DNA from: Ascarosepion bandense
Taxonomy: Eukaryota > Mollusca > Cephalopoda > Sepiida > Sepiidae
Assembly (NCBI GenBank): GCA_037127315.1
Contig: JBBBDQ010001457.1
Location: 248,501-312,500 of the forward strand
Length of the DNA: 64,000 nt
Direction: 5' to 3'
Part shown: piece by piece, positions 22,350 to 33,420 of the stretch
Position numbering within the stretch: position 1 is the first letter of the stretch
How the letters are laid out: each line of letters begins with the position of its first letter
Made by a program: the position numbers and the translations under genes
The notes under the pieces: model-generated
Database searches by the model: none
What the model saw: only the letters and a program-made list of their open reading frames with translations
What the model was told of the DNA's origin: nothing

Positions 22350-22660
22350 ATTTAGGTGTAGTGGTGTGGCTAAGTGTAAGTGAAACTTGGACTCTTTCAG
22401 CAAAACAACAGCGCCGTTTAGATGGATGTTATACTCGTCTTCTCAGAAGAGTACTTGGTCTTTCATGGCGAAACCACCCAACTCTAGAAATGATATATGG
22501 AGACCTACCAAGAGTATCAACCTTAGTTCAAAAGAGACGTGTTCAGTTGTCTGGGCATTGCGCACGTGTCACAGATGGACTTGTTTCATCGTTTGTATTA
22601 TGGAGGTACCCATCATCTCACAATCGATCTCGTAAATTAACCTTTCCAGACGGGATTTTT
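22350..22660 (+). pseudogene. LINE ORF2 C-terminal fragment, third family
   Basis: The frame gives SETWTLSAKQQRRLDGCYTR, then LLRRVLGLSW and DLPRVSTLVQKRRVQLSGHC. The ETWTL...RRLDGxYTRLLRR...GH(C/I)xR pattern is the segment after the reverse transcriptase core in several invertebrate LINEs. It is clearly different from the ECWTISSKM version in the RTE copies. At 22660 it is cut by the A-rich 3' end of another LINE in the opposite orientation. Confidence 0.6.
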
Positions 22661-22661
22661 T

Positions 22662-23350
22662 TATAAGCATTTCACCCCGAGCAAGGCATGTCACTGCCAC
22701 TACTGCGCAGGGGGCTACATAGAGTGGAGAAAGGATGATTAAATATAGGAAATGTCAGAGGGTGGGTGATAGGCGGGTAGGGAAACCGAGAATGAGGGTT
22801 GGGTTGATGAGAGTGTTCTGAGAATAATTGGGAGTTAGAGTGATAGGAGGTGTCTATTGATCCTACATTTAAACACCTGGAGATTGTAGCTGTCGGGAAG
22901 GCAGACTTGTGGAAGGGAATTCCACAGGCAGGAAGCGCGAGAAAAGAAGCTATTGGAGTAGAATTTACGGTTACATCTTATATGTTTAACTGTAAAAGGG
23001 TGGGACCTAGTTGCTAATCTAGTTTCTCGTGTAAATTCGTGCTTAGGCTGTCGGGGAAGCAATTAAATATGGAAGGTAATTCCACAGGCGGGAAGTGCAA
23101 GAAAAGAAGCTGTTAGAGTAGAAATTGCGGTTACATCTTATCTGTTTCACTGTAAAAGGGTGGGACGTAGTTGCTAATCTAGTATATCGTGTAAATTTAT
23201 ACCTAGGGAGCACCAGTGATCTAAGTTCATCGGATCAGAAGCCGTGAAAGTATTAATAGTAAAGGCACAGGGAAGCTATATCACGCCGGTGAGAGAGTGA
23301 CTTCAGCCGGTCTGTCAAGTCGGTATCGATCACATAGTGGAAATATTTTT
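22662..23350 (-). mobile_element. Jockey-like LINE C-terminus, rearranged
   Basis: From 22662 inward on the minus strand: the A-rich end, the GGGGTGAAATGC tail, the CCCCCTGCGCAGTAG block, then the coding block (KFYSNSFFSRASCLWNSLP near 22985-22900). At about 23045 the sequence restarts with another partial copy of the same block (positions 23060-23160) and continues upstream to 23350. The C-terminal segment is therefore partly duplicated head to tail. Confidence 0.7.
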
Positions 23351-23471
23351 CAGCCTAAATCATGTGCTGCGCATGTTATTGTGTCATTTTGTATAAATGA
23401 AAAATCTTTATTAAATATCACGATGAAAAATCTATAAAGTTCAGATAGGTGTAGCTGTATAAAAATGAGTA

Positions 23472-23746
23472 CAGTGTAACCCTGATATAAGAGAGTTGTC
23501 GGATCGGGATACCAGTTCTCGTATATCCGGGTTTATCTTATATCCGGGCTTGGGCTATATAGTATAACCCGGATATAAGATACCCTGATATAAGAGAAAC
23601 CAGGATATAAGAGCGATTTTCTCTGGTCCCAAATTAGAGCCTGTGGTAATGTATATAAAATAGACCAAACATGAATATAAGAGAAACCCGGATATAAGAT
23701 AACCCGTATCCATTCCCGGCAACTCTCTTATATCAGGGTTACATTG
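23472..23746. mobile_element. pogo-like MITE
   Basis: Starts CAGTGTAACCCTGATATAAG and ends in its inverse, flanked by TA on both sides (23470-23471, 23747-23748). The interior carries several inverted copies of the phrase CGGATATAAGA. The CAGT start with TA duplication fits pogo/Tigger-type Tc1/mariner elements. An extra 90 bases of similar sequence follow at 23755-23842. 275 bp, non-coding. Confidence 0.75.
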
Positions 23747-23971
23747 TACATTACAGCAGTCTCTAATTTGGGACCAGAGAAAATCGCTCTTACATCCGGA
23801 TTTATCTTATATCAGTGTCTATTATATCCGGGTTTTATAAAAAAACAGTGTCTTCAGATCATGAACAAATAAATGATGTTGAGAATAGTTAGTCAAAAAA
23901 AGTTAAAATTGTTTCAAAATGATATTAAAACTGTTTTATCTGATGCAAAATATGAAGAAAGTCAGTCAAAG

Positions 23972-24560
23972 TGCTATACCTGATACCCGCTTGGGCGATC
24001 ATGTATTGAAAGAGACATGACTGACTGGGCAGAAGATTATCTCGCAGTAGGTTGCCATTACTTTCTGTGGTAAACTGGTTGCCAGCCAAGGCTATAGAAC
24101 CCAATCTGTTCTGTTATTTGACTCATAACTAGAGGGAGAAGAGGTGTGTTACATTATTACGTAGTAATTAGTGGGAGATCAGTTTATTACTTGATAACAA
24201 TAGAAAACCGATCTCCCACTTCATGACCAGTAGAAGCCTTAATCATGATTCCAACTATTATATTCAGTCAGTTAAGTGCCCTACGTGATACACGCTTGGG
24301 CGATCATGTCTCGAAAGATACATGACTAACTTGGCCAAAGATTATCGCGCAGTAGGTTGCCATTATTTTCTGCGGTAAACTGGTTGTCAAGCAAACCTAT
24401 AGAACCTAATCTGTCCTGTTATTTGACCCATAGCTGGAGAGAAGAGACGGATTAATACCTTTCCCAAGGGTATTTGCGTGTAAGTGAATGTAACGAATTC
24501 AACTGCAATTAGAACTCGGTTCTCCGAGTTATCGTTTTGAACCGATATCCACTGCACCAC
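23972..24560 (-). mobile_element. Composite: SINE tail, hairpin element, full SINE
   Basis: A truncated family-A SINE (3' part, 23972-24150) is followed by a hairpin element (24170-24220, GTGGGAGATC against GATCTCCCAC). About 40 spacer bases then lead to a complete family-A SINE (24266-24560), all on the minus strand. The same arrangement occurs at 43858-44466, so the composite was copied as a unit. Confidence 0.75.
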
Positions 24561-24916
24561 CCACGCACATACAACATTTAAAAAAACTATTGAATAAATG
24601 TGCATTCCAAGTTAGAGTGTCCCTGGTTATTTGCGTTAAAATAATTAAACTGTGCTTTAGTGCATACAGCAAATGTGGTCATCTTAGATTTAAACGAACC
24701 CAAGAAATTCCTTTGTTGTAGTAAATGGTTAATTCGGCAGTAATGAGTGATGAACAAAATAAAGCAGGTTTAAGAAATGTATTTAAGCACAAAAATTTTA
24801 TCCCATCAGATGCAAAAAGAATCAATGAATCAGCTGAAGAATAAAAATCGAAGATGCAGTGCATATGTTTGTTCAAAAAGCATGAAACACAAACAGGTTG
24901 AGATTTTAGTTCTCGA
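24561..24916. other. Unassigned sequence
   Basis: No recognised feature. A 65-codon minus frame at 24679-24876 is without homology I can identify. Confidence 0.25.
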
Positions 24917-25075
24917 CTAGCAGTATAGCCCGGCGTTGCTCGGGTGTAATGAAAGCCTTAAAACTAATCCATGGTCCTGGAGCTCAGATTCAGCCTAAAG
25001 AATATTTGAAATAATAAAATCATTGCGACAATTTACCAATCGCACATAATAAAATAATTGCGACAATTTACCAAT

Positions 25076-25145
<70 letters not shown>

Positions 25146-25360
25146 CCGTATAGCCCGGTCCTGGAGCTCAGACTCTTTGGACATTGGTACGAAAGACTAA
25201 AAAGCAATAGTTGTTTTCAGTCAAAGCGAAATCGAAGCTATATCCAGAAAAACAAAATGCTGGTCAGGTAAACTGAAGCATGTGGCAGTGTGAATTTATT
25301 AATAAAACAATAGGCCTATATGTAACTCAATATTGCATGTGAGGTGAACTCTTGATATTT
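24917..25360 (-). mobile_element. Chimeric Helitron-like fragments
   Basis: CTAG at about 24918 and the hairpin block start a truncated Helitron-like end. An AATCATTGCGACAATTTACC phrase is tandemly repeated at 25018-25078, then a TA run to 25142. A second, internally deleted end (GCCGTATAGCCCGG) continues to about 25230. From 25231 it switches without a gap to the repeat also found at 21355-21476. Confidence 0.6.
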
Positions 25361-25797
25361 TCACACATTAGAAAACTGTAAATGTTTACTGATAGATTCC
25401 TATTTTAGTTCTACATACTCACGCAGAAAGAAAGAAAAATACTGGATTTTAAAATTAAATACATATAGGCTAGGGTTAGATAGGGACTTAGGAATTTTGA
25501 ATCTTTATAAATATTTCAATAGTAAAACATTTTTTAGATACACTTGAAAATGTTTTCTTTAAAATAACATTTTAAAATATTATTACAGTTAGATTTACAT
25601 GTAAAAATATTCAAACTCTATTGCTTTCCACATCACGCGACGAACGATCTCGCGACGGACGCTTCTAGTTTAAATTTTGAAATCATTTGTTTCTGGTGAA
25701 AGGCCAAGGCCGGTCTGAAATATCAAATATAATAATAGAAATAAATAAATAGTGTCAAAAAAATACATTTTTAACTTACAACATTTTAGTAGTTTTT

Positions 25798-25799
<2 letters not shown>
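25361..25799. other. Unassigned sequence
   Basis: AT-rich, with no recognised gene or repeat end. Confidence 0.25.
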
Positions 25800-25839
<40 letters not shown>

Positions 25840-25962
25840 TGTGTGTATGTATATATATATATATATATATATATACGTGTATATGTGTATATATGTATAT
25901 GTTTACATATATGTGCAATATGTGTATATATATGTATATATATATGTGTATATATGTGCATA
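25800..25962. repeat. TA/TG-rich microsatellite
   Basis: TA and TATG/TGTATA arrays resembling 21560-21700, ending at a Helitron-like terminus. Confidence 0.9.
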
Positions 25963-26763
25963 CTAGCAGTATAGCCCGGCGTTCCTCGGGTGTAATGAAA
26001 GCTTTAAAACTAATCCATGGTCCTGAAGCTCACACTCTTTGGACATTGATACGAAAGACCAAAAAGCAATAGTTGTTTTCAGTCAAAGCGAAACCGTAGA
26101 TTGAAAGAAAAATGAATGGATGGATGTCAAATTTTGATATTCGGTATCGATGACAAATAAGTTTTCCGTCGCAAACTGAATTTTGAAGGCTAAATAAGTC
26201 CTCTGAGTAAATGACATCATGGCTGAGACTAAGAACTACATTTATAACTATTTAGAGCAAAACCCGAAGCAAAAACCAAAATAAAAGGGTTGAAAACCTG
26301 ATATCGGGGTATCGATTTCCAATATCGGAGTCAAATGTCATCCAAGGATAAAGTACCTAAGTAAGTCCATGAAAACCTATCGTATCCATCGGAAGTAAAA
26401 TTGGAGAAAATGAGCCATATTGATGGCTGAATATCGGTTTTTGATCAGATTTGATAGAATATCGGAGGTATCGATTTCTGATATCGGAGAAAATGAGTCC
26501 TCTGAGAAAATCTACTAATGTTTGAGACCAAAAACTATAATTTTACCAAGTTAGAGTATATTTTGCAGCAAGAATCACGATAAAAGGGTTAAAATCTTGA
26601 TCTTGCTCAGACCTGATCGGATATCGGGATATCGATTTCCGATATCGGGGGTGGGGGGAATCGGGAAAAAATAAGTAGCCCATGACCTGACCGGAAGCCT
26701 AAAAAATGTTTGTGTGAAGTTTGGTGAGAATCGGATAAAAATTATGGATTTGTCTACAGGACA

Positions 26764-26816
<53 letters not shown>

Positions 26817-26825
26817 ACCTTGCTT
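25963..26825 (-). mobile_element. Helitron-like element, long variant
   Basis: The 3' terminus CTAG is at 25963-25966 on the minus strand with hairpin block GCCCGGCGTTCCTCGGG. The body has several tandem-like stretches of ATCGGGGTATCGATTTCC. A CA run at 26766-26811 and a GATA run at 26829-26883 replace the usual 5' end. Longer than the 595-bp complete copy because of internal repeats. Non-coding. Confidence 0.6.
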
Positions 26826-26829
26826 TTAG

Positions 26830-26884
<55 letters not shown>

Positions 26885-27054
26885 ATATTGAGCACAAACA
26901 TGGGCCATACGTAAACATATCTTCTGATATCGAACTGCAATAAATAAACGGCATAGACTTAGATAAGCCATGTGCAGGTATTTCTGACAACAGAGAATCA
27001 GATACGAAAACCAGTGATGAAAATTAAAATTTCAAAACAGAAAAATCACTATTA

Positions 27055-28557
27055 CTAGCATCATAGCCCGGCGTTGCCCGTACAACTCAGGACATTTTAG
27101 TAGTAGAAGATGCTAACCGTGTAGACCTTCTGTCAGCTGTCTCGGCATCACATGCCGCACGTGTCGCAGTTGCATCACGGACACGTCGGGAATGTCACTC
27201 TTCCAGTGTTTCCGCTTCGCGTACCGCACGTGTCGCAGTTGCATTACGGACACACCGGGAATGGCGCGCCTCAGTTGTTTCTGCTTCGCGTATGGCTCTC
27301 ATTAATGCATCGTGTTGCGATTTCCGAGCGCTTGTAGTCGCCGTCTCAACATTGGTGTTAGATGCAGCAATTGCTCTTGTTGCCCTGACTGCCACAGCTT
27401 TAGTGGTCATACGCCCTAGCCGAGCTCTTGAGGCATGTGAAAAATCTACAAAAACGGAGCAGACCTACTGTGATGACTGTTACTTTAATCGAAGATAGCT
27501 GTTAAATTACTTGGAACGCAATGTTTACAATACTCACTTAAACATCAAATCTCGTGATGCAATAATGGTTATTATATTAAATGAATAAATTCCTTTAATA
27601 AAAAGGTTATATAAAAAAATAATTGTATAAAAATTGTTGTTTAAAAACTGTTTAAAAATTCCATTAAAAAATCTATTTTCTTCTGTTTTGCGTAAGCATG
27701 ATTTGATGCTTTGTGTGACATTGCAAACAACATTGCGTTTGTTTTTGTTTAAAAAATACGGGGTAAAAAAATATTTACATTTTTTGTTGACTAAATGAAT
27801 TTAACATAAAAATAAAAATTATTTATTTTGTTTTACTGAAATTAGAAATGTAAAATCTATTACGCTCCCAGTTCATAAATTTTCAAATAATATTTAGCGC
27901 AATAAAATATTTAAAAAAAGCTTCTTTTTTTTTTCTGAAGTATGAAGTATTAAATCTGAAAAAAAAAACAAATAATTAAATTAACCATTGGCACTTTTTA
28001 TTTTACATATTTTGTTTTTGTTTGAAAAAAACACTTTTTTTAAAATATTTTTTTGTTTCAAAATTACGGGGGAAAATATTCACATTTTTTGTTGACCAAA
28101 TGAATTTTTAAAACGTCGGAATAAAAATTAAATATAAAAGCCTAATGATAAATATATATAGAGAGAGATAGATTGTATTTAAACTATCGCTAAATATTTA
28201 ATGCAAGAAATCAACTGTCTGTAATTCGTGTGGCATTAATGTAACTTTTTCCTCTAAAATTAGATGTCTACATTTTTAAATATTCTTCGAAAACTTCTGA
28301 ACTGAGTTTTTATATTTCTAATTTCAGTAAAACAAAATAAATAATTTTTATTTTTATGTTAAATTCATTTAGTCAACAAAAAATGTAAATATTTTCCCCT
28401 GTAATTTTGAAGCAAAAACAAACGCAATATTGTTTACAATGTCACACAAAACATTAAATCACGTTTACGCAAAATAAAAGAAAATAGATTTTTTTAATGC
28501 TTCGCCTACTACTAAAATGTTTTGAGTTGCACAGGCAACGCCGGGCTATGATGCTAG
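27055..28557. mobile_element. Foldback element with inverted Helitron-like 3' ends
   Basis: The left end starts CTAGCATCATAGCCCGGCGT. The right end is its inverse (ACGCCGGGCTATGATGCTAG). The terminal inverted repeats are about 55 bases with few mismatches. Both outer flanks give a T after CTAG when read outward. A second pair of inverted arms of about 190 bases (27668-27860 against 28309-28500) adjoins the right terminus directly. On the left it is separated from the terminus by a 550-base coding-like insert. A partial direct copy of the arm lies at 28020-28140. Confidence 0.65.
27110..27495 (-). pseudogene. Relic with 23-residue AET repeats, Helitron-type ORF
   Basis: The minus-strand translation has tandem units: REAETTEARHSRCVRNATAT, then VREAETLEE followed by a stop and HSRRVRDATATRA, then DAETADRRSTRLA. 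The period is 69 bp at the DNA level (CCGCACGTGTCGCAGTTGCA at 27155 and 27224). Basic, alanine-rich repeats with an AET core are known from the N-terminal parts of some Helitron-encoded proteins, which would fit the Helitron-like ends outside. No Rep or helicase motif is present. Confidence 0.4.
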
Positions 28558-29029
28558 TATCTATATATAATGGACTTAAAAGTTACGTGGTTTTTCAATA
28601 CAGTACCTAACAGAAAATGATATCATCTCTGATGCTTCAAGATTTAATGCAGAAGGGGGCAAAAGTTATTAAAAAGACAACTTTTATAATTTAGTTTTTT
28701 TTTGTTTTTTGTTTTTTTGTTTTGTTTTTTTGTTTTGTTTTGTTTTGTTTTTTGTTTTTTTTTATGGACAGTATTTTAAATTACCACTGCCAAACGGAAA
28801 TTGTAAAACGCATATGAAAAGAAAGAGAATTATCAAGTTTATTGAATGCCAAATATAAAATGCAAGTAAATTCTATAATCAAGTATAAAAAGCAACAAAC
28901 CAGATGATAGTTAATGGAAAACATTTGCGAGTAGGTAAAGTTCTGGCTATACAAGCTTTTTGAAAAGTTCAGTCAATAGCGGAATCTAGGCTGCTTGAAT
29001 CTACAACAGCTTTTAATGATCAATATAGC
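28558..29029. other. Unassigned, with a T/G-rich low-complexity tract
   Basis: Positions 28697-28762 are irregular TTTTTGTTTTG repeats. The rest is AT-rich. Confidence 0.3.
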
Positions 29030-29460
29030 AATTTAATTAATCAATAGAAATATTTAGACATTAACAGTATTCAAGAAGATTCACTTTATACATTTGGGGA
29101 GTAATAATGTGGAAGAAATGTCAGAAGAGTTTGGCTTAATTGATCGTCTTTGTAGGAGAGCTTTCAGAGAACACAAGGAATCTCAAGGGGAAGTAATGTT
29201 GAGACTTTTCAGCAGCTGCTAATGTCTATGAAAATAATTCTAGTACCAACAACAGAATGTGAAAGAAACCTCATTGGCACGATTTTTTTTAATATCAACA
29301 CAACATGCAAAACTTCGAACTGATCATCTCTCAACTCTTCTATTTGTTAATCTAGTACGACTTTCTTTTTTCAAAATCCAACCTTAAGTATATGTGGGGA
29401 GATTATTTCTAGTACCGGAAGACGTGTTCAAAAGATGTCACACAGAAAAAAAGAGTGATT
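29030..29460 (+). pseudogene. hAT-type transposase C-terminus, decayed
   Basis: Plus-strand translation pieces give TTECERNLIGTIFF and, in another frame, LRTDHLSTLLFVNLVRLSFF. The (S/T)ECERxF(S)xMN...LRxxxLxxLLFVN order is the C-terminal dimerisation region of hAT-superfamily transposases and related domesticated proteins. Several frameshifts separate the blocks, and no zinc finger or RNase H-like core was seen upstream. Confidence 0.5.
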
Positions 29461-29812
29461 GATAGACAAAATGAAGATTATGTACCATTATGGAATATTT
29501 TTATAGTAATGTAAACTGGAGTGTAATTATAGCGTGTGGTCATCAGTAGAAATTTCATAAATTTAGATTGTACTTAAATATGTTGACTAATATTTGTCCG
29601 TGTAACAACATATAAAGTTATAAATGTACACTATTGGCTGAGTATTGTATGTAAATATAGCAAGATAAGTTGTAAACTATACTCTATTATTATTCTCAAC
29701 AAATATGGGAGAAATTTATTTTACCAAAATATATCTGCTATATTTGAGTTTCTGATGAAATGCGCATATAATACTCGTGCTCAATCTATATGGACTCAAA
29801 ATGGCGCTAATA

Positions 29813-29884
29813 TCTAAACTTATTTATAAATGGAACCTTGGCTGTGTGTGTGTGTGTCCGTCTATCTGTGTGTGTGTCTGTCTA

Positions 29885-29945
<61 letters not shown>

Positions 29946-30188
29946 GTTTCCTATAGACTCCGAAACGGAAAAATTTACACAGTTGCGCTATAAGCGTCTG
30001 CAAGTGTTCTTAGCTAGATTTTGTGTCGAGGTACCCCCTATAAATATCGAAAATCGATAATCGAAAAAGTCGGGTTATAGAAGGAGAGCTCTGATTTTAA
30101 TAAAATTTGATGCACTCATAGACAAAGACATAAGAAACGATATTCAGAAGTTTCAATGTTGCAGTTCTTACAATAGTGCATAAAATCG

Positions 30189-30229
<41 letters not shown>

Positions 30230-30407
30230 AGATGTTTGTGTGTGTGTCTGTTTATCTGTCTTTATGTCCTTTATACAAATCCACAATTTTTATCCGATTC
30301 TCACCAAACTTCACACAAATATTCTTTAGGCTGAGTCTGAGCTCCAGGACCATGGATTAGTTTTAAAGCTTTCATTATACTCGGGCAATGCCGGGCTATA
30401 CTGCTAG
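29813..30407 (+). mobile_element. Helitron-like element, complete reference copy
   Basis: Begins TCTAAACTTATTTATAAA after an A at 29812. It ends with the block TCGGGCAATGCCGGG, then CTATACTG and CTAG at 30404-30407, followed by T. The TC start, CTAG end, nearby hairpin and A/T insertion point all match the Helitron pattern. 595 bp. The interior has a GT run (29889-29942), a TA run (30193-30223), and alternating TCGAT/ATCGA phrases near 30040-30065. No open frame of note. Confidence 0.75.
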
Positions 30408-31414
30408 TTTATTATATTGCAAAAACATTCCCGCGGACATTAAAATACCATTTCTTTTCCAAAACAATTCCCACCGCTGTATTTATTATCTCTAAAAGAA
30501 AAAAATTAAAAATAAAAACATTGTGCGAGTATTCAGAATTTGTCAGTTTTTTTAAAATATGGTAAATTAGCTGCTAATTTTATACCAGAAGAGAATATTT
30601 CTCCCACTAAACTTAATTGTTTAGGATGAAATTTGTAAAATCCAACCATTAAAAAAAAATGCAAATTTTGATTTACATATGGTACGCGCATGCCATGGAC
30701 AAGTAGATATTCACATGACATATTCATTCCTGGACCATTTTAAAATGGTATCTAATTACTGTCAATAGCAACCATGTACCATTTTAGTTTTTCATTTACT
30801 ATTGCAAGAACTTTTGTACACTTTCTGAGCTGTATTACAAATAACTCTTTTCACATCACTATCACTATAATCAATCTTATGGTCATCATCATAATTCATA
30901 ACGAAGTCATGAACCCGTAATACAAACAGCCCGTAATCGCTACCGTCTTTATCAAAGTACGTTGCATCATCATCATAATCTCTAGATGAACCATCAGTAA
31001 CATCTATATTAACCTCACTGAAAAGCTAACTCTGAACAAAGTCTGGTCCTGGGTATGACGGTAAACTGCATCCGGCAGCAAGGCCTCTGATTGGGAGGTT
31101 GTGAGGAGCATGGAACCACCTCTTAATTGCTGTTGTTACCAGATCCACCCTGACACGGAGTGGCAGCACCTGTTAGGATCCCAGCTATAAGCAAATAGTT
31201 AACCCCAAACTGAGGTCAAAACACTATGAAAGTATAACAATAGACTCTTTATAGAAAAATATACATTTTTTGAAAGAAAAATATTACCAATATATTTTTT
31301 TAAATCGCCATAATACATAATTGTTACCAGCAACACATTTTAATACTAAACTAGAAGTCATCTTCAGTTTCTAAAATAAAAATTAAAAATAAAATAAACT
31401 TTTTCATCAAAATC
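30408..31414. other. Unassigned sequence
   Basis: An ATCATCATCATAA-rich patch occurs at 30880-30985. A GC-richer 31040-31200 part (GGCCTCTGATTGGGAGGTTG) may be an unidentified SINE body. No genes recognised. Confidence 0.25.
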
Positions 31415-31738
31415 TGGCTCCCGACTTGGCAGCTCGGATACAGTCACTTTCTCACCGGCACAAAGTGGCTTCCCTGTGTCTCTTCTACAAATACTATCAC
31501 GGCTTCTGCTCAGATGAACTTAGCTCACTGGTACCCCCTCTATATGAATTTACTCGAGCCACAAGATTAGCAACTAGGTCCCATTCTTTTACTGTGAAAC
31601 CAATAAATTGTAAGCGCAAATTCTACTCCAACAGCTTCTTTTCTCGCAGTTCCCTTCCAATTTCTTGCTTTCCCGACAGTTATAATCTTCAAGAATTCAA
31701 ATGTAAAGTCAATCGTCATCTCCTATCTCACTAACTTG

Positions 31739-31782
<44 letters not shown>

Positions 31783-31945
31783 TTTTTCGTCTACTCCACT
31801 GTCATCAGTATTCTCACCCTTCTCTTACCCACTTCCTGACACCCTCTGTAACCTTTCACTCTTTCTCATAACATTCCTCCTATGTAACCTCCTGCAAAAC
31901 AGTGGCAGTAAAATGCCTTGCTTGGAGCGATATGATTATTAAAAA
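31415..31945 (+). mobile_element. Jockey-like LINE C-terminus
   Basis: The frame reads AARIQSLSHRHKVASLCLFY, then DELSSLVPPLYEFTRATRLA and RKFYSNSFFSRSSLP. A short deletion removes the RLWN block before CFPDSYNLQEFKCKVNRHLL and the stop near 31734. A CT microsatellite lies directly after the stop (31742-31778), and the UTR ends GAGCGATATGATTATTAAAA. Confidence 0.8.
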
Positions 31946-32290
31946 CAAATTTCTATACTATTATTATATAAAGTGGGGGATCAATTCTATATTACAATCA
32001 ATATATAAACTGATCCCTCACTTTATGGTCACTCATCCTTCTCTTATCCACTTTCTGACACCGCCTATAACCTGTCACTCTTTCTCATAACTTTCTTCTT
32101 ATGTAATCCCCTGCAAAACAGTGGCAGTAAAATGCCTTGCTTGGGGTGATATGATTATAAAAAAAGATTTCTCTACTATTATAATGCGGATATAAAGTGG
32201 GAGATCAATTCTACATTACAATCAATATATAAACTGATCCCTCACTTTATGGCCACAGTCATTGGGGGGCGATATGATTATAAAAAAATC
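31946..32290 (+). repeat. Tandem LINE-tail plus hairpin units
   Basis: The hairpin element at 31968-32026 (AAGTGGGGGATCAATTCTAT against TGATCCCTCACTTT) is followed at 32031-32160 by a second LINE tail (CTGCAAAACAGTGGCAGTAA, then GGGGTGATATGATTATAAAA). A second hairpin follows at 32194-32249, and a third, very short tail piece at 32261-32287. The unit of about 220 bp is therefore repeated. Confidence 0.7.
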
Positions 32291-33112
32291 AATTTTCTCA
32301 ATACAACCAAACATTAACAACATATCTTAAAACTCCACCTTTTTGGCATTAAATAACCCACAGAGGTTGATATGCCGTTAAACAAAACTGAAACTAAAAC
32401 TGAACAAATTCTAAATTTGAAATTCAACGTGCAATGTAAGAACAAAAATTCATGAAATTCAAACAATAATGTTCTTACATTTCGCACATTCCTTATTATT
32501 TTTTCTTCATTTCTTTTTTCTACGTCATCTGAAATGATCGAGAGTCAATATGCATGGCCACCGTAGAATAGCATTGGTGGAAGTAGACGCAGCCAGAAAA
32601 AAAATATGTTCGACTTTCAACTCTGAAAATGTAGCTCGCGGCCAGGAGCAAGAAGCAACCTTCGTCAAGGCGTCAAAATCTTTAGAGACAAATAGCTGCT
32701 GGGTTTACGTAGGCTGTCGTCGCTGCAAGCAAAAGGACCATAGACGATGACCAGATACATCTAAAAGATCCTGCCCCAATCAAATTTGCTAAGTCATTTC
32801 TGCTTACACTTTCACAAGATCTTTCAGGCAAACATGCATACCAACTTACAGTCACCTACACACAAAACTTCGACTTAATATATACACACGCTCATGTCAA
32901 TACAAGCTTTCAACGTGAAAGATTGCTGAGATAATTTACACTACTATAACAAAGTCATTACCCATGACAGTATCTCGAAATATTTGTTAACCACTATCTC
33001 ATGTTTATATACTAAGTTCTTGATCTCGTAACTGGTGCTTGATAATCTTACACTGCAGGATCCATATTTGTGTGTTGCGAATTTCTTGTGAAGTTATTCC
33101 CATATAACAATG
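32291..33112. other. Unassigned, with a trace of repeat D1
   Basis: Positions 32345-32395 resemble the end of the 4238-4470 repeat (AATAACCCACAGAGGTTGAT). A 66-codon plus frame at 32550-32750 has a mildly higher GC content but no recognisable domain. Confidence 0.3.
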
Positions 33113-33420
33113 TCAGTCAGTTAAGTGCTATACGGAATACACGATTTGGGTGATCATGTCTCGAAAGAGATATGACTGAATGGGCAGAAGATTATCCCGT
33201 AGTAGGTTGCCATTGCTTTCTGCAGTAGACTGGTTGCCAGCCAAGGCCACAAAACCCAATCTCTTCTATTATTTAACGCATAACTAGGTGGAAAGAGACG
33301 GATTAATACCTTTCCCAATGGTATTTGTGCGTAAGTGAATGAAAGGAATTCAGCTGGAATTTGATCTCGGCTCCCCGATTTGTCGTTCTGAGTTGATATC
33401 CACTGCTCCACAATGCACAT
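33113..33420 (-). mobile_element. tRNA-derived SINE, family A
   Basis: Complete minus copy. The tail (CAGTCAGTTAAGTGC) is at 33113, the CGAAAGAGA hairpin near 33163, the box B complement near 33357-33370 and the box A complement near 33400-33412. Confidence 0.85.

Noticed and set aside
27292..27498. Plus-strand frame rich in A, V and L as a membrane protein
   Set aside because: It is the antisense of the AET repeat relic. The minus strand shows the regular repeat unit.
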